Positions 41,857-50,706 are shown, counted from the stretch's first letter. The stretch: DNA of 64,000 nucleotides from Hinthialibacter sp964556895 (GCA_964556895.1 CAZKYC010000012.1:8542-72541), one strand, 5' to 3'. The notes: generated from the letters alone by a model not told the origin. Program-made: numbers and translations.

Positions 41857-42406
41857 GCAGCCGGTCAAGAATAATCGCCGCGGCGCTGCGAACCGAAAGG
41901 TGGTTGTATTCCGTCGGGCCAGTGATTGGCTCTAACACAAGATCGCACTTCTCAAGAAACGCGTCGATCAACCCCCATCCCGTTCCAAAAAGAATAAGAT
42001 ATGGGCGGTCATCCTCTTGTAAATTATTGCGGACTGATTGAAACGATACCGAATCTTCTCTCTTTCGCGCTGTGGTCGCCACTAGGATGGGCCTGCAGCC
42101 GCACTCCTCCTCAATCATCGCAATTCCATCTTCGAGATGGTCGACAATATGACAGATAGAGAGCGCATCGGTGCGAGTGCGGTTGTATTGGGCCCCATAA
42201 TCGCTGCGCCAAAAGCCGACCACGCGCTTGGCCAGGTGTTGCATGGTGTGCATAGGATTGACGACATAATACCCTTTAACGCCAAAGGTGTGGCAACTGC
42301 GGGCGATGTCATGCAGGTCTAGGGGAGTAATCGAGGTGGTGATGACTTCTCCATCTTTTTTGTAGACCGGGTAATGAAGTAATGCGGTGTAAATCGGGGC
42401 GGTCAT
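41843..42406 (-). CDS. SPOUT-type RNA methyltransferase (Methyltrn_RNA_4 / TM1570 family)
   Basis: A trmD-adjacent RNA methyltransferase family. Matches: ALLHYPVYKKDGEVITTSITPLDLHDIARSCHTFGVKGYYVV at the N-terminus and LILFGTGWGL...LEPITGPTEYNHLSVRSAAAIILDRLL at the C-terminus, which includes the SPOUT knot residues. Its start overlaps the trmD stop by 4 bases (ATGA), so it is translated with trmD. The RNA target is not established as far as I know. Confidence 0.9.
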   Translation of the reverse strand: MTAPIYTALLHYPVYKKDGEVITTSITPLDLHDIARSCHTFGVKGYYVVNPMHTMQHLAKRVVGFWRSDYGAQYNRTRTDALSICHIVDHLEDGIAMIEEECGCRPILVATTARKREDSVSFQSVRNNLQEDDRPYLILFGTGWGLIDAFLEKCDLVLEPITGPTEYNHLSVRSAAAIILDRLLTER

Positions 42407-43131
42407 GGCAACTCAATTCGTTTGATGTCGGCCTTGTCGGCGGTTTTTAGCCATTGTTGATACAAATCGGGGCGCCGTTCAGCCGTGCGGTCGACCGCCT
42501 GTTGAAGCCGCCAGCGCTCAATTTCGGCGTGGTTGCCGCCAAGTAAAACATCGGGTGCGCTAAGCCCCTCAATTTCTCGTGGGCGGGTATACCTCGGACA
42601 GTCAAGCAGCCCGCTGGTGAACGAATCTTCTTCGACCGATTGCATCTTACCGACCACACCCGGAATCAAGCGAACAATCGCGTCAACCATCACCATCGCG
42701 GGCAACTCGCCGCCAGTCAGAATATAATCGCCAATGGATATTTCATCGGGCTGTAAGAGATCAATCACCCGTTGGTCGATTCCTTTGTAATGGCCGCAGA
42801 GAATAATCAAGTGAGATTCTGTTACAAGAGATTCCGCCATCGGCTGGTCAAAGATGCGGCCCTGTGGAGTGGTTACAATGACCTGCGGCTCTGAGTCGCT
42901 TTGAGATTTGAGGTCTTTGACCGCATCCAACAACGGCTGGGCCAACATGACCATACCGTCGCCGCCGCCATACTGTTCGTCATCGGTTTTGTGATGTGTA
43001 TCGCGCGTCCAATCACGCAGATTATAAACTTGAATATCGACCTGGCCCGCTTCGCGGGCGCGCTTGATGATGCTTTCGTCAAACGGCCCGGCGAACATTT
43101 CAACAAAGGTGGTCAGGATATCAATTCTCAT
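42403..43131 (-). CDS. trmD: tRNA (guanine37-N1)-methyltransferase
   Basis: Methylates G37 next to the anticodon, preventing frameshifts. Marks: MRIDILTTFVEMFAGPFDESI, DDEQYGGGDGMVMLAQPL, IILCGHYKGIDQRVID, the knot SIGDYILTGGELPAMVM and VVGKMQSVEEDSF. The ATG at 43131 begins one base after the rimM stop; upstream in-frame codons would overlap rimM. ~242 residues, full length. Confidence 0.97.
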   Translation of the reverse strand: MRIDILTTFVEMFAGPFDESIIKRAREAGQVDIQVYNLRDWTRDTHHKTDDEQYGGGDGMVMLAQPLLDAVKDLKSQSDSEPQVIVTTPQGRIFDQPMAESLVTESHLIILCGHYKGIDQRVIDLLQPDEISIGDYILTGGELPAMVMVDAIVRLIPGVVGKMQSVEEDSFTSGLLDCPRYTRPREIEGLSAPDVLLGGNHAEIERWRLQQAVDRTAERRPDLYQQWLKTADKADIKRIELP

Positions 43132-43132
43132 C

Positions 43133-43666
43133 TCACGACCAGTCTTGCACAGGCGGTTCAACGACGATTACGCTCTCATCGCGCCGAATTTCTTTGACAA
43201 ACTCTTGGGTTGCTGGAACCAGGATTTCCTGCCCATCGCTGGAGCGAATCAGCAGCACATCAGTGGCGCCCGTCTCAATCACCTGGTCGATTCGGCCTAA
43301 CACTTCACCGTCAGACCGCTGGGCCTGGGCATACAAAAAGTCAGCCTCATAAACAAATTCTTCGTCTAAATTGGGCAACTGCTCCGGCTTGGCCCAGATG
43401 ATTTCGCCTTGGAGCGCGTCGGAGGCGTCGCGGCCATCTACGCCCACGAATTTCACAATAGGCGAAAGATCAGTACCCCGAATAAAATCAATTTGAAGCG
43501 CCTGGCCAGAGCTCTCCAAATAGACGGTTTCCAACTCTTCAAGCATGATCGGGTCGCATCCGAATAGAGACAATTTGACCTCACCTTTTAAAGCGTGAGG
43601 CCGCAAAATTTTCCCAAGGTAGATTTTGTTTTTATCCACCTTGGGCTTTTTTCGTCGTAAAGTCAT
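43133..43666 (-). CDS. rimM: Ribosome maturation factor RimM
   Basis: 16S rRNA processing factor binding S19. Marks: IYLGKILRPHALKGEVKL, a linker, and the C-terminal PRC-barrel region EVLGRIDQVIETGATDVLLIRSSDGQEILVPATQEFV. 177 residues, normal. In the usual place between rpsP/khpA and trmD. Confidence 0.95.
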   Translation of the reverse strand: MTLRRKKPKVDKNKIYLGKILRPHALKGEVKLSLFGCDPIMLEELETVYLESSGQALQIDFIRGTDLSPIVKFVGVDGRDASDALQGEIIWAKPEQLPNLDEEFVYEADFLYAQAQRSDGEVLGRIDQVIETGATDVLLIRSSDGQEILVPATQEFVKEIRRDESVIVVEPPVQDWS

Positions 43667-43711
43667 CGAATCATACTCTTGTCAATAAAAAAAGATTGAC
43701 ATAAAACGCAA

Positions 43712-43948
43712 TTAATTGTCGACAATTTCAACTTGAGTTTTGATGTTGTCTATGGCGCCGCGGGCGGTAACCATTTGGCGTAAGGCGCGGGCGGTTTTGC
43801 CGTTTCGGCCTATCACGCGCCCCATGTCTTCTTGATTGACCGTGAGCGCTAACTCAACCACGCCTTCAGTGGTGGTCTTTTCAATCACTTGAACTTCGTT
43901 GGGGTTTTTGACCAGCGATTTGGCTAGATATGTCAATAAGTCTTTCAT
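43712..43948 (-). CDS. khpA: KH-domain RNA-binding protein KhpA
   Basis: Small single KH protein (YlqC family) with the GxxG loop in VIGRNGKTARALRQMV. The start at 43948 (MKDLLTYLAKSLV) gives the standard N-terminus and 78 residues. Family knowledge: acts in RNA binding with KhpB, affecting division and growth in several bacteria. Located between rpsP and rimM as in many genomes. Confidence 0.93.
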   Translation of the reverse strand: MKDLLTYLAKSLVKNPNEVQVIEKTTTEGVVELALTVNQEDMGRVIGRNGKTARALRQMVTARGAIDNIKTQVEIVDN

Positions 43949-43996
43949 AGTTATGACTTTCTGAATGTCAATTGACAATTCAAATTAAGCAGAAGT

Positions 43997-44503
43997 TTAT
44001 TCTTTTGGCGCTTCTTCGGCTACTGGTTCTTCAGCGGCGGCCTCAGCGGTTGTAGCCTCAGCCGGCGCTTCTTCAGCTACTGGTTCTTCAGCAGCGGCCT
44101 CAGCGGTTGTAGCCTCTTCGGCGGGCGCTTCTTCTTTCGGCTTCTTTTCGGCCGGGGGGTTATAGCCAGGGCTCTTAACTTCTTCATCTGAAACGATTTT
44201 GGTAGAACTGTTCACCATATCGTCTTCAGAAAGCTTCTTATATTCATCTGACTTAAACTTCGCCCAGATGCCTTGTTGTTTCAACAACGAAAGCACTGTT
44301 TGTGAAGGCTTTACGCCGTTTTCTAGCCAGTGGTAAATCTCTTTTTCTTTGAATGCCATTTCGACCGGTTGTTTGACGGGATCATACCAACCCACATCGG
44401 CGATCGACTTGCCATCGCGGCGCCAGCGTTGGTCGACAACTACCAAGCGGTAGAATGGCAGGTTCTTTTTACCCATTCGTTTGAGACGCATCTTCAAGGC
44501 CAT
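43997..44503 (-). CDS. rpsP: 30S ribosomal protein S16 (bS16) with Ala/Glu-rich repeat tail
   Basis: Core residues 1-~80 (MALKMRLKRMGKKNLPFYRLVVVDQRWRRDG...VGWYDP...WLENGVKPSQTV) are standard bS16. The remaining ~85 residues are acidic. They include two near-identical ~19-residue units (APAE(E)ATTAEAAAEEPVAEE) encoded by a tandem ~57-base DNA repeat, so copy number may vary between strains. GGAGAG upstream supports the start. Confidence 0.95.
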   Translation of the reverse strand: MALKMRLKRMGKKNLPFYRLVVVDQRWRRDGKSIADVGWYDPVKQPVEMAFKEKEIYHWLENGVKPSQTVLSLLKQQGIWAKFKSDEYKKLSEDDMVNSSTKIVSDEEVKSPGYNPPAEKKPKEEAPAEEATTAEAAAEEPVAEEAPAEATTAEAAAEEPVAEEAPKE

Positions 44504-44560
44504 GATTCATACTCTCCTGTGTTCTTTCGCCTTATGAGGCTTAATCTAGATCAAATCGCA

Positions 44561-45955
44561 TTACATTCCAGGGAACATATCGCGCATTTGCATCATTTTT
44601 TTCATCATCTTTTTGTTCATCTTCGGCTTTTTGCCTTTTTTGAACTTCTTACCTTTTTTACCGCCGCCGCCAGCCATCATGCTCATCATTTCTTTGGCTT
44701 GGGTGAACTGTTTGAGCAGGCGGTTGACTTCCTGCATGGTACGGCCGCTGCCGCGTGCAATGCGGCGCTTGCGGCTGCTATTGATCACTTGGGGCATGGT
44801 TCGCTCAGATGGCGTCATTGACAAGATCATCGCTTCGATGTGTTTCATGTCATTTTCGCCGAAGTTCGCTTGCTTCATTTGTTGCATCGACCCCATGCCG
44901 GGAAGCATTGACAACATGCTTCCAATTCCCCCCATTTTATTGACTTGTCGTATCTGGTTTAAGAAGTCATCAAAGGTAAACGTTTGGTTGACCAGCTTCT
45001 CTTGCATGGCCAGCGCGTCTTCTTCTGTGACCTCAGCCTGGGCCTTCTCGATAAGAGTAAGCATGTCGCCCATACCGAGAATACGCGACGCCATGCGGTC
45101 GGGGTGAAAAAGATCAAGATCGTCTAACTTCTCACCCATACCCGCGAAGAGAATCGGTCGCCCAGTCACATGGCGAATCGAAATCGCAGCGCCGCCGCGG
45201 GTGTCACTGTCTAACTTAGTCAAAATCGCGCCGCTGATGCCTAGCCCCTCATTGAAATGCTGGGCCTGGTTAACGGCGTCCTGACCTACCATCGAGTCGA
45301 CAACGAGAATGACATGAGTAGGTTTCCACTCTCGCTTGACCTTCTGAACCTCGGCCATCATGTCATCGTCGATGTGCAGCCGCCCCGCTGTATCAAGAAT
45401 GACCGTATCAAGGCCTTCTTTGCGAGCTTTTCTTGAGCCTTCCAACGCAATCTTGGCGGGATCAACATCCGTCCCCATTTGAAACACGGGGACACCCACC
45501 TGTTCGCCAACAACCTCAAGCTGTTGGATCGCCGCCGGACGGTAAATGTCGCCCGCGCAGAGTAACGGCTTGCGGCCTTTACCAGCAAGCAATTTGGCCA
45601 ACTTGGCGGATGTAGTCGTCTTACCCGAACCTTGAAGCCCAACCAACATGATGCGCGCTTCACCAGCGGGCAAGTCAAGCACTTCTGCTTGACCACCCAA
45701 CAGATCGGTCATTTCTTCTTTAACAATGCTGATGACCTGTTGGCCCGGGGTCAGACTTTTCGTCACTTCAACGCCTAAAGCGCGTTCTTCGATCTTCGAA
45801 CAGAAGTCCTTAGTCGCCTGGATGTTAACATCGGCTTCTAAAAACGCACGGCGCACTTCGCGCAAGGCCTCTTTGATGGTTTTCTCATCAAGTTTCGGCT
45901 TGCCCGCGATCTTGCGGAAAATATCTTGAAATCTCGTCTGTAAACTATCAAACAT
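44561..45955 (-). CDS. ffh: Signal recognition particle protein Ffh (SRP54)
   Basis: GTPase that, with 4.5S RNA, targets nascent membrane proteins to FtsY. N domain, then G domain with GLQGSGKTTTSAKLA, DTAGRLHID, TKLDSDTRGGA and GMGEKLDDL. The M domain has the Met-rich GSMLSMLPGMGSMQQMKQA and SRKRRIARGSG...LLKQF signature, and a Met/Lys tail. 464 residues, normal. Head of the rpsP-khpA-rimM-trmD run; 4.5S RNA not found in the window. Confidence 0.97.
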   Translation of the reverse strand: MFDSLQTRFQDIFRKIAGKPKLDEKTIKEALREVRRAFLEADVNIQATKDFCSKIEERALGVEVTKSLTPGQQVISIVKEEMTDLLGGQAEVLDLPAGEARIMLVGLQGSGKTTTSAKLAKLLAGKGRKPLLCAGDIYRPAAIQQLEVVGEQVGVPVFQMGTDVDPAKIALEGSRKARKEGLDTVILDTAGRLHIDDDMMAEVQKVKREWKPTHVILVVDSMVGQDAVNQAQHFNEGLGISGAILTKLDSDTRGGAAISIRHVTGRPILFAGMGEKLDDLDLFHPDRMASRILGMGDMLTLIEKAQAEVTEEDALAMQEKLVNQTFTFDDFLNQIRQVNKMGGIGSMLSMLPGMGSMQQMKQANFGENDMKHIEAMILSMTPSERTMPQVINSSRKRRIARGSGRTMQEVNRLLKQFTQAKEMMSMMAGGGGKKGKKFKKGKKPKMNKKMMKKMMQMRDMFPGM

Positions 45956-46095
45956 ATTTCGTGTTAAATTTAGAAAAGTTTTTCTAAGTTCAATCCTTTT
46001 TCTGAATCTATGGCTTGGCTTCGCTACGCTGATGTTGCTTCTGTAACTATCAACCGTTCATATTTGGTATCGCTGAGCCTTCACATGAATCCAAG

Positions 46096-46281
46096 GTAGG
46101 GTGGGCTCGCGAAGCAGCACACCGATACAGTGTTTCAATATATTTTAAATGGTGGGTTAAGAACCCACCCTACAAATTCCGTTTTTCCCCTCCCCCCAAG
46201 ATGGAGGAGATTAAACGGGGGGGGTTGAAAGCCTTCGATCATTGAGATTGCGTCGGTCGCTCTCGATTCCTCGCAATGACA
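46096..46281. repeat. Dispersed repeat cluster between ylxM and ffh
   Basis: GTAGGGTGGG (46096-46105) is inverted as CCCACCCTAC (46164-46173); inside the latter, GGTGGGTTAAGAACCCACC is itself a palindrome. Then come C- and G-runs (46186-46226) and GAGATTGC (46244-46251)...TCGCAATGACA (46271-46281). The first and last units recur at 9008-9030 and 9149-9187. No gene in the 330-base gap. Confidence 0.7.
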
Positions 46282-46285
46282 CAAA

Positions 46286-46669
46286 CTACCCCACCAACTC
46301 TTGCAACTGCTTGACCGCGCGTTTCATCGGCTCAAGGTCATACATCAAGTCATCGTTGACCAATTTAGACACTTTGTTGACCTGATCGCGAATCGCGCCT
46401 AAATCAGGTGAACGCCCCTCAACCGGAGCAACCACAATTGACTTCGCCGCCAGACCGAGCTCGTCTTCAAAGCGAAACAGGCCTTTCTTGCCATGCTGAA
46501 TCGAGTCATGCACCGCCTGGCGCGAAATCGACTGCGCCTCGGCGATCTCGCCATACGACAGGTCTTCGTTGTAATGAAGGTCTAAAAACTCGCGCTGGCG
46601 GTCGGTCAACAACCCGCCGTACACATCCATCAACAAGGCCATCTGTTTCTTTTCTTCGATCTTGTCCAT
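46286..46669 (-). CDS. ylxM: YlxM/p13-family HTH protein, SRP-associated
   Basis: Small DNA-binding-like protein with a sigma-4-type HTH: LLTDRQREFLDLHYNEDLSYGEIAEAQSISRQAVHDSIQHGKKGLFRFEDELGL. Usually encoded beside ffh and able to stimulate SRP in streptococci (family knowledge). Here it is separated from ffh by ~330 bases of repeats, which may affect co-transcription. GAGG 8 bases upstream. Confidence 0.9.
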   Translation of the reverse strand: MDKIEEKKQMALLMDVYGGLLTDRQREFLDLHYNEDLSYGEIAEAQSISRQAVHDSIQHGKKGLFRFEDELGLAAKSIVVAPVEGRSPDLGAIRDQVNKVSKLVNDDLMYDLEPMKRAVKQLQELVG

Positions 46670-46709
46670 GTCTGCACCTCAACCGTAAAGCAATCAATCT
46701 TGACGAGAT

Positions 46710-46737
46710 AGTGTAATATCAATTGATTTTGATTCAA
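46710..46737 (-). promoter_or_regulatory. Possible promoter of ylxM/ffh operon
   Basis: Minus-strand TTGAAT (46732-46737) and TACACT (46710-46715) with a 16-base spacer, ~40 bases before the ylxM start. Confidence 0.4.
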
Positions 46738-46913
46738 TACCTGTGGATAAAAATTCTAGTATGTGAAATTTATTTGGCTCAACACATGAATAATAGGGCG
46801 ATTAAACCTGCAAAGTAGTATTGGCTGGCATTCATACAAGAAAAAACAAATCCCTTTGGAGTCTACGACGCCACCTCCCTAAAAAAGGGGAAGGGCTAGG
46901 AGATCAATATATT

Positions 46914-47739
46914 TTATTGCCCGTAAATCGGTTCGATATCCCAGGCGATGTCGCAAGCGGGGAAAAAGAATTCATCAGACAATTCGTCGAGAACATTGGC
47001 TGTCGTGTGATAGGCGTTGGTATTCTGGAGCATGCCCGATGAATCAGAGCGGTATGGAAATTTTGTTTCATACATAGGGTCTGTTGATATCGGTTCATCA
47101 AGATTGTCTTCATGCACAACATCGAATTAATACAGCGGCTCATCATTTCTGTTTTCTAAGAATATTGAGAAAAAAAGTATAAATCGCTGTTAGAAACGAT
47201 ATCTATATACGCAGAGGGTCTCTACTCTGGTGAATTATTCTGTATGGGGCCGTCCACGGATTGGCTACGCACTCGCTGCTGACATTTATCCACGGTTTTG
47301 GCGCTGGAGTGATCGCCGGTTTAGTTGTAGAAGTCGGCGTATGCGTTGGCGAGGGAGCGAATAGGTTTCGCTTAAATAAAAACCGCGCGGATTTGTCGTT
47401 GCCGCTCACAAACAGCGTCTTACTTCACCAATGATAAAATAATTTATCTTGTTTCACATATGCGAGAAACAAATACTCCCCATCCACTGGAATGTTTGGT
47501 GTAGGCGCTGGCGTGCAAAAGGGCGAGGAGGTCATTAGCCGAGGGACGTCTAACGAGAATGATGATTGAGTTAAAAAAGTGGCTAAGGCCAAGACGATTG
47601 AATGGAATTGCCGAATGGATTTTGTCGGTGTTCTTGATGCGTCTTTTAAGTCAGGCTTATAGAAGCCTGCAGACCCATCTTGTCTACGATAGTCGAGTGG
47701 TGAGATTCTGTCATAAAAAATTTTTGTCACAGAATGCAA
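46914..47739 (-). pseudogene. Degenerate secreted-protein gene
   Basis: Three successive minus-strand fragments in different frames read like pieces of one exported protein: ...PAPTPNIPVDGEYLFLAYVKQDKLFYHW (47425), SGNDKSARFLFKRNLFAPSPTHTPT...TPAPKPW (47203-47409), and YETKFPYRSDSSGMLQNTNAY...DIEPIYGQ (46914). Pro/Thr linkers of the 'TPTPTP' kind join secreted domains. No start, ribosome site or continuous frame. The remaining 46670-48021 gap shows no other gene. Confidence 0.4.
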
Positions 47740-48021
47740 GATAGTGTTGACAAAACCCCAATTCGTCGTATTTTCTATCTAGGCGATTATTTACCTTTTT
47801 GGGTTAGGGATAAGGATTTTTCGTCACGAGTCTCAGGTTTCATTTTCTCCAGCCGAAAATGAAATATGGGCTATCAGAAGACACCATAACTTTTGTCACT
47901 TGAATTAAATTACATTTAATGCAATTCTATGGAAACCAAGTGAAAGGGTGACCGAATGACTTCTCACATGGACGAGTGGTACGAAGATACTGATTTTTCT
48001 TGAACTTGTGGGAATTTTCTC

Positions 48022-48050
48022 TTGACATAGAGAAAGGTTTTTCTTATACT
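48022..48050 (+). promoter_or_regulatory. Consensus-like sigma-70 promoter with long leader
   Basis: TTGACA (48022-48027) and TATACT (48045-48050) with the ideal 17-base spacer. The transcript would start near 48057, giving a leader of about 230 bases before the ATG at 48287. Confidence 0.8.
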
Positions 48051-48286
48051 CCGATAAACTCTATGCGTTCATATTTCGCTGCTAGAGTTGAGTAAAATTT
48101 GAGATTTGATTGGTAAAAATCACGAGAATTGGTTAAGAAAAAGCACTGGCGTTGTCATCTGACACGGTTCGGTGTAAGCTGGATGCGGTTTTCAATCTGG
48201 TTCTCATGTGGCAAACTGCTATGAAAACAGACAGTTGGGATCTAAAGTCCAAACAGAAAATTCTTTTTTGCTCGAAGGAGGTCGAA

Positions 48287-49963
48287 ATGGCCCTCAAGCA
48301 TTGGCTAGTTGGCATCGGCGCGTTCCTAGTGATTTGCGTCAATGGCGCCATGGCTCAAACCGCCAACCAAGATGGCATTTTGCTCCTGGACGCGGTTGGT
48401 AAGGTATTCAGCGCGTCAAACAACGGAGCGGTGGGCGTGTATGTGTTTAATGAATTGGAAGCGCTTTCCAATGAGTTTGACTTCGGCCTCCCTATTATGA
48501 AAGACATTGAATTCGTCGCTGACGAAAACGGCGCGCCGATGGGCGCATACGCCGTCGATGTGTTGGGCGGTCAGTACGCCTTGAACCTGGCAGGCTCGTC
48601 AAGCAATTTGCCAACACCCTTCGAACTCAGCGAAAATGACTCCTCAACCCAAGGCATCCCTTATTGGGGCTTTGATGTCGTCGAAGACCTTGAAATGGCT
48701 CCAGACTGGCGCTTGAAAAATAACGGTTATTCTGGTTATTTTATTCTCGACTCAGACGGCGCCATTCACTCAGTCGGTTTGAATAACTTACCGAAATACC
48801 CCTATCCAGCGACTGACCTCGACGGCAGTATCGTTTCAGCGCTTGACCAGGCTGAAATCGTAACCGCTCCGTTCCCAAGCACGATCGACATCACAGGTTC
48901 AGGCTACACCGTTGAAGGCTTCCTCAACGGCGACGTGGTTAACTTCCCTGTCAACCGCGCGTATTATTTCTCGGCCTTCCCGGGTGAGTTTTATGAATTC
49001 AACGATTTAGAAGCTGGCGAGATCGTTAACACGGCGACGCCGGTTTTTCTCTACTTTGGTTTGGGCAGTGACATCGCCCGCGACCTCGAAGTTTCATCTG
49101 AGTTCGTTCAGATGACCGTCCCAACTGCGAGTGGATTAGACACTCGCACAGTCGCGATGGCCAATGGGTATTATGTTCTCGACGGTTTGGGCGGCGTACA
49201 CTCCAGCCGCTTGGCGCTCGACTTTGACGTCACCAGCCCCGATGGCAAGCCGGACGGCATCTTCTACAGCGACATGGTCAAGGAACCATCTGTCTTGTTT
49301 GAAAACCTCACACAAGACGACCTTCGCGATGAGTTTGGTTCGCCAATTAACAACGCGATTCTCGCCGAACCTTGGTTTGATGACCGCGCCAACCTGCCTT
49401 ACTTTGGCATCGACGCTGCGGTTGACCTCGAACTCACCCCGAGCGGTAAGGGCTTCTACATGCTAGACGTATTTGGCGGCGTGTTTGCGGTAGGCGACGC
49501 AGCCTTTACCTTCCCGCCGAAAGACGATGGCTCGCCATCAAATTCACGCACACCATACTTTAACGTTCAGATCGCCCGCGACTTGGTTGTATTGACTAAC
49601 GCCGCGAACGAATTCGGCATCGAAGCCAACCGCTTCACCGCCGGTTATATTGTTCTCGACGCCTTCGGCAACGCCCACACTGCTGGCGCTGCGAACAATT
49701 TCAACATCAAGCGCATTGGCAACAACTTCAAGCCAATTTTCAACCCGCTGGGTACTTTCGTCGCGATCGAAACCAGCCCCGTCTGGACAGCCGCTGCTCC
49801 GACAACCTTGGCGGCCGCCGACCAGTTCGTTGCCATCAGCGCGCCCAGTTCAGTATCAACCAAGTTGAAAGTCGGCTTTGACGGCTTTGACTTCAGTGTT
49901 GCGCCTAGCTTCCGTACGGTGACTGCGGCCTTCACAACAATCTCACCGCCGCGTCCAAACTAA
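48287..49963 (+). CDS. Secreted propeller-like repeat protein (large paralogue)
   Basis: 558 residues with a signal peptide (MALKHWLVGIGAFLVICVNGAMAQ); the start is fixed by AAGGAGG 6 bases upstream. Repeats of the form 'A.DLE......GYYVLD.FGGVHSAG.A' recur about six times, with inserts of 20-60 residues (e.g. AVDLELTPSGKGFYMLDVFGGVFAVGDAAFTF, RFTAGYIVLDAFGNAHTAGAANNF). They are the same repeats as in the protein at 27183. A strong promoter and terminator make it a well-expressed single gene. Likely an abundant cell-surface or secreted beta-propeller; function unknown. Confidence 0.8.
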   Translation: MALKHWLVGIGAFLVICVNGAMAQTANQDGILLLDAVGKVFSASNNGAVGVYVFNELEALSNEFDFGLPIMKDIEFVADENGAPMGAYAVDVLGGQYALNLAGSSSNLPTPFELSENDSSTQGIPYWGFDVVEDLEMAPDWRLKNNGYSGYFILDSDGAIHSVGLNNLPKYPYPATDLDGSIVSALDQAEIVTAPFPSTIDITGSGYTVEGFLNGDVVNFPVNRAYYFSAFPGEFYEFNDLEAGEIVNTATPVFLYFGLGSDIARDLEVSSEFVQMTVPTASGLDTRTVAMANGYYVLDGLGGVHSSRLALDFDVTSPDGKPDGIFYSDMVKEPSVLFENLTQDDLRDEFGSPINNAILAEPWFDDRANLPYFGIDAAVDLELTPSGKGFYMLDVFGGVFAVGDAAFTFPPKDDGSPSNSRTPYFNVQIARDLVVLTNAANEFGIEANRFTAGYIVLDAFGNAHTAGAANNFNIKRIGNNFKPIFNPLGTFVAIETSPVWTAAAPTTLAAADQFVAISAPSSVSTKLKVGFDGFDFSVAPSFRTVTAAFTTISPPRPN

Positions 49964-49982
49964 GTCAGATTGAATAGAACGT

Positions 49983-50017
49983 AAAAGCCCGAAGGAAAAT
50001 CCTTCGGGCTTTTTTTT
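49983..50017 (+). terminator. Intrinsic terminator of the large secreted gene
   Basis: AAAAGCCCGAAGGA (49983-49996) is inverted at 50000-50013 with a 3-base loop and a long T-run. The mobile element at 50019 inserted at the end of this T-run. Confidence 0.92.
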
Positions 50018-50018
50018 G

Positions 50019-50273
50019 GGTTCTTCCGATATTTGAGTACTTCCCTTGCTGGATGACCTGTAATTTGGTCAAAAAACGATTTTTATCTATCAATAATAAT
50101 TAATCCAACTCAGGCATGGGTGCAACTCTGTGAGCGCATTTGCAAAAAGGCGGAGCCGCACTGAAGCGAGCAGAGTTGTACCCATGCCACTACAATGATA
50201 AAAATTCATCCTTGAGATCGTGACTGGAAGTTTTAATTCGATTTGAGAAAAAGTATCCAAATCCCAGATGGGC
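50019..50273 (+). mobile_element. ISL3-like miniature element, intact copy
   Basis: About 255 bases, colinear with 39929-40287 but lacking the nested TA element (reads TTTTAATTCGATTTG at the empty site). The left flank TTTTTTTG (50011-50018) is repeated at 50274-50281. It contains a GGCATGGG palindrome copy at 50113-50188. No reading frame for a transposase. Confidence 0.8.
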
Positions 50274-50281
50274 TTTTTTTG

Positions 50282-50706
50282 GTGGGTAGAGTAACTTTTC
50301 CTTATCACTTTGACCGCTTATAAATATTACAAATTTTATAAACTACTCTTTACTGCCTCATTTTTTATGCACGGCTGATTCTAATCAATCATACTTGCTT
50401 TAAACCATTTGATGTCATTTGAATCTCATATGCTGTGTTAAACAATGCTGTTAATGCTTATAAAATGAGTAATGTTTTCAAAAAAAATGTTAGTAAAAAA
50501 AATGAATAAAACATGTTGGTTGCGTTTGACTTTGACATTTAATTCATGTTAAAACGCTTCGTGTGTGGTTGTTATCAACCTTTTAATTTCTGCACTTACA
50601 TCCGTTTTAGTTTGGAAATTGCATAACAGGCGGTCATTCATTTGCCGCTTAATGATATACGGCTAAATTTAGAGAATCGCAGCCGACGGAGTCAGGCAGT
50701 CGAGCC
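50282..50706. other. AT-rich upstream region of the ACT/porin/liv operon
   Basis: No gene seen. Contains AT-rich runs, a weak TTGACT/TTAAAA pair (50526-50554) and a leader of ~150 bases before the ACT gene with a small palindrome (GGTTGTTATCAACC near 50567). A regulatory leader is possible but not recognisable. Confidence 0.4.

Noticed and set aside
46927..46940. GGTTCGATATCC, resembling a tRNA T-loop
   Set aside because: No acceptor or anticodon stems can be built around it. No tRNA was found anywhere in the window.
47747..47775. TTGACA as a promoter in the 47.7-kb gap
   Set aside because: No -10 box at 16-18 bases, and no gene follows.
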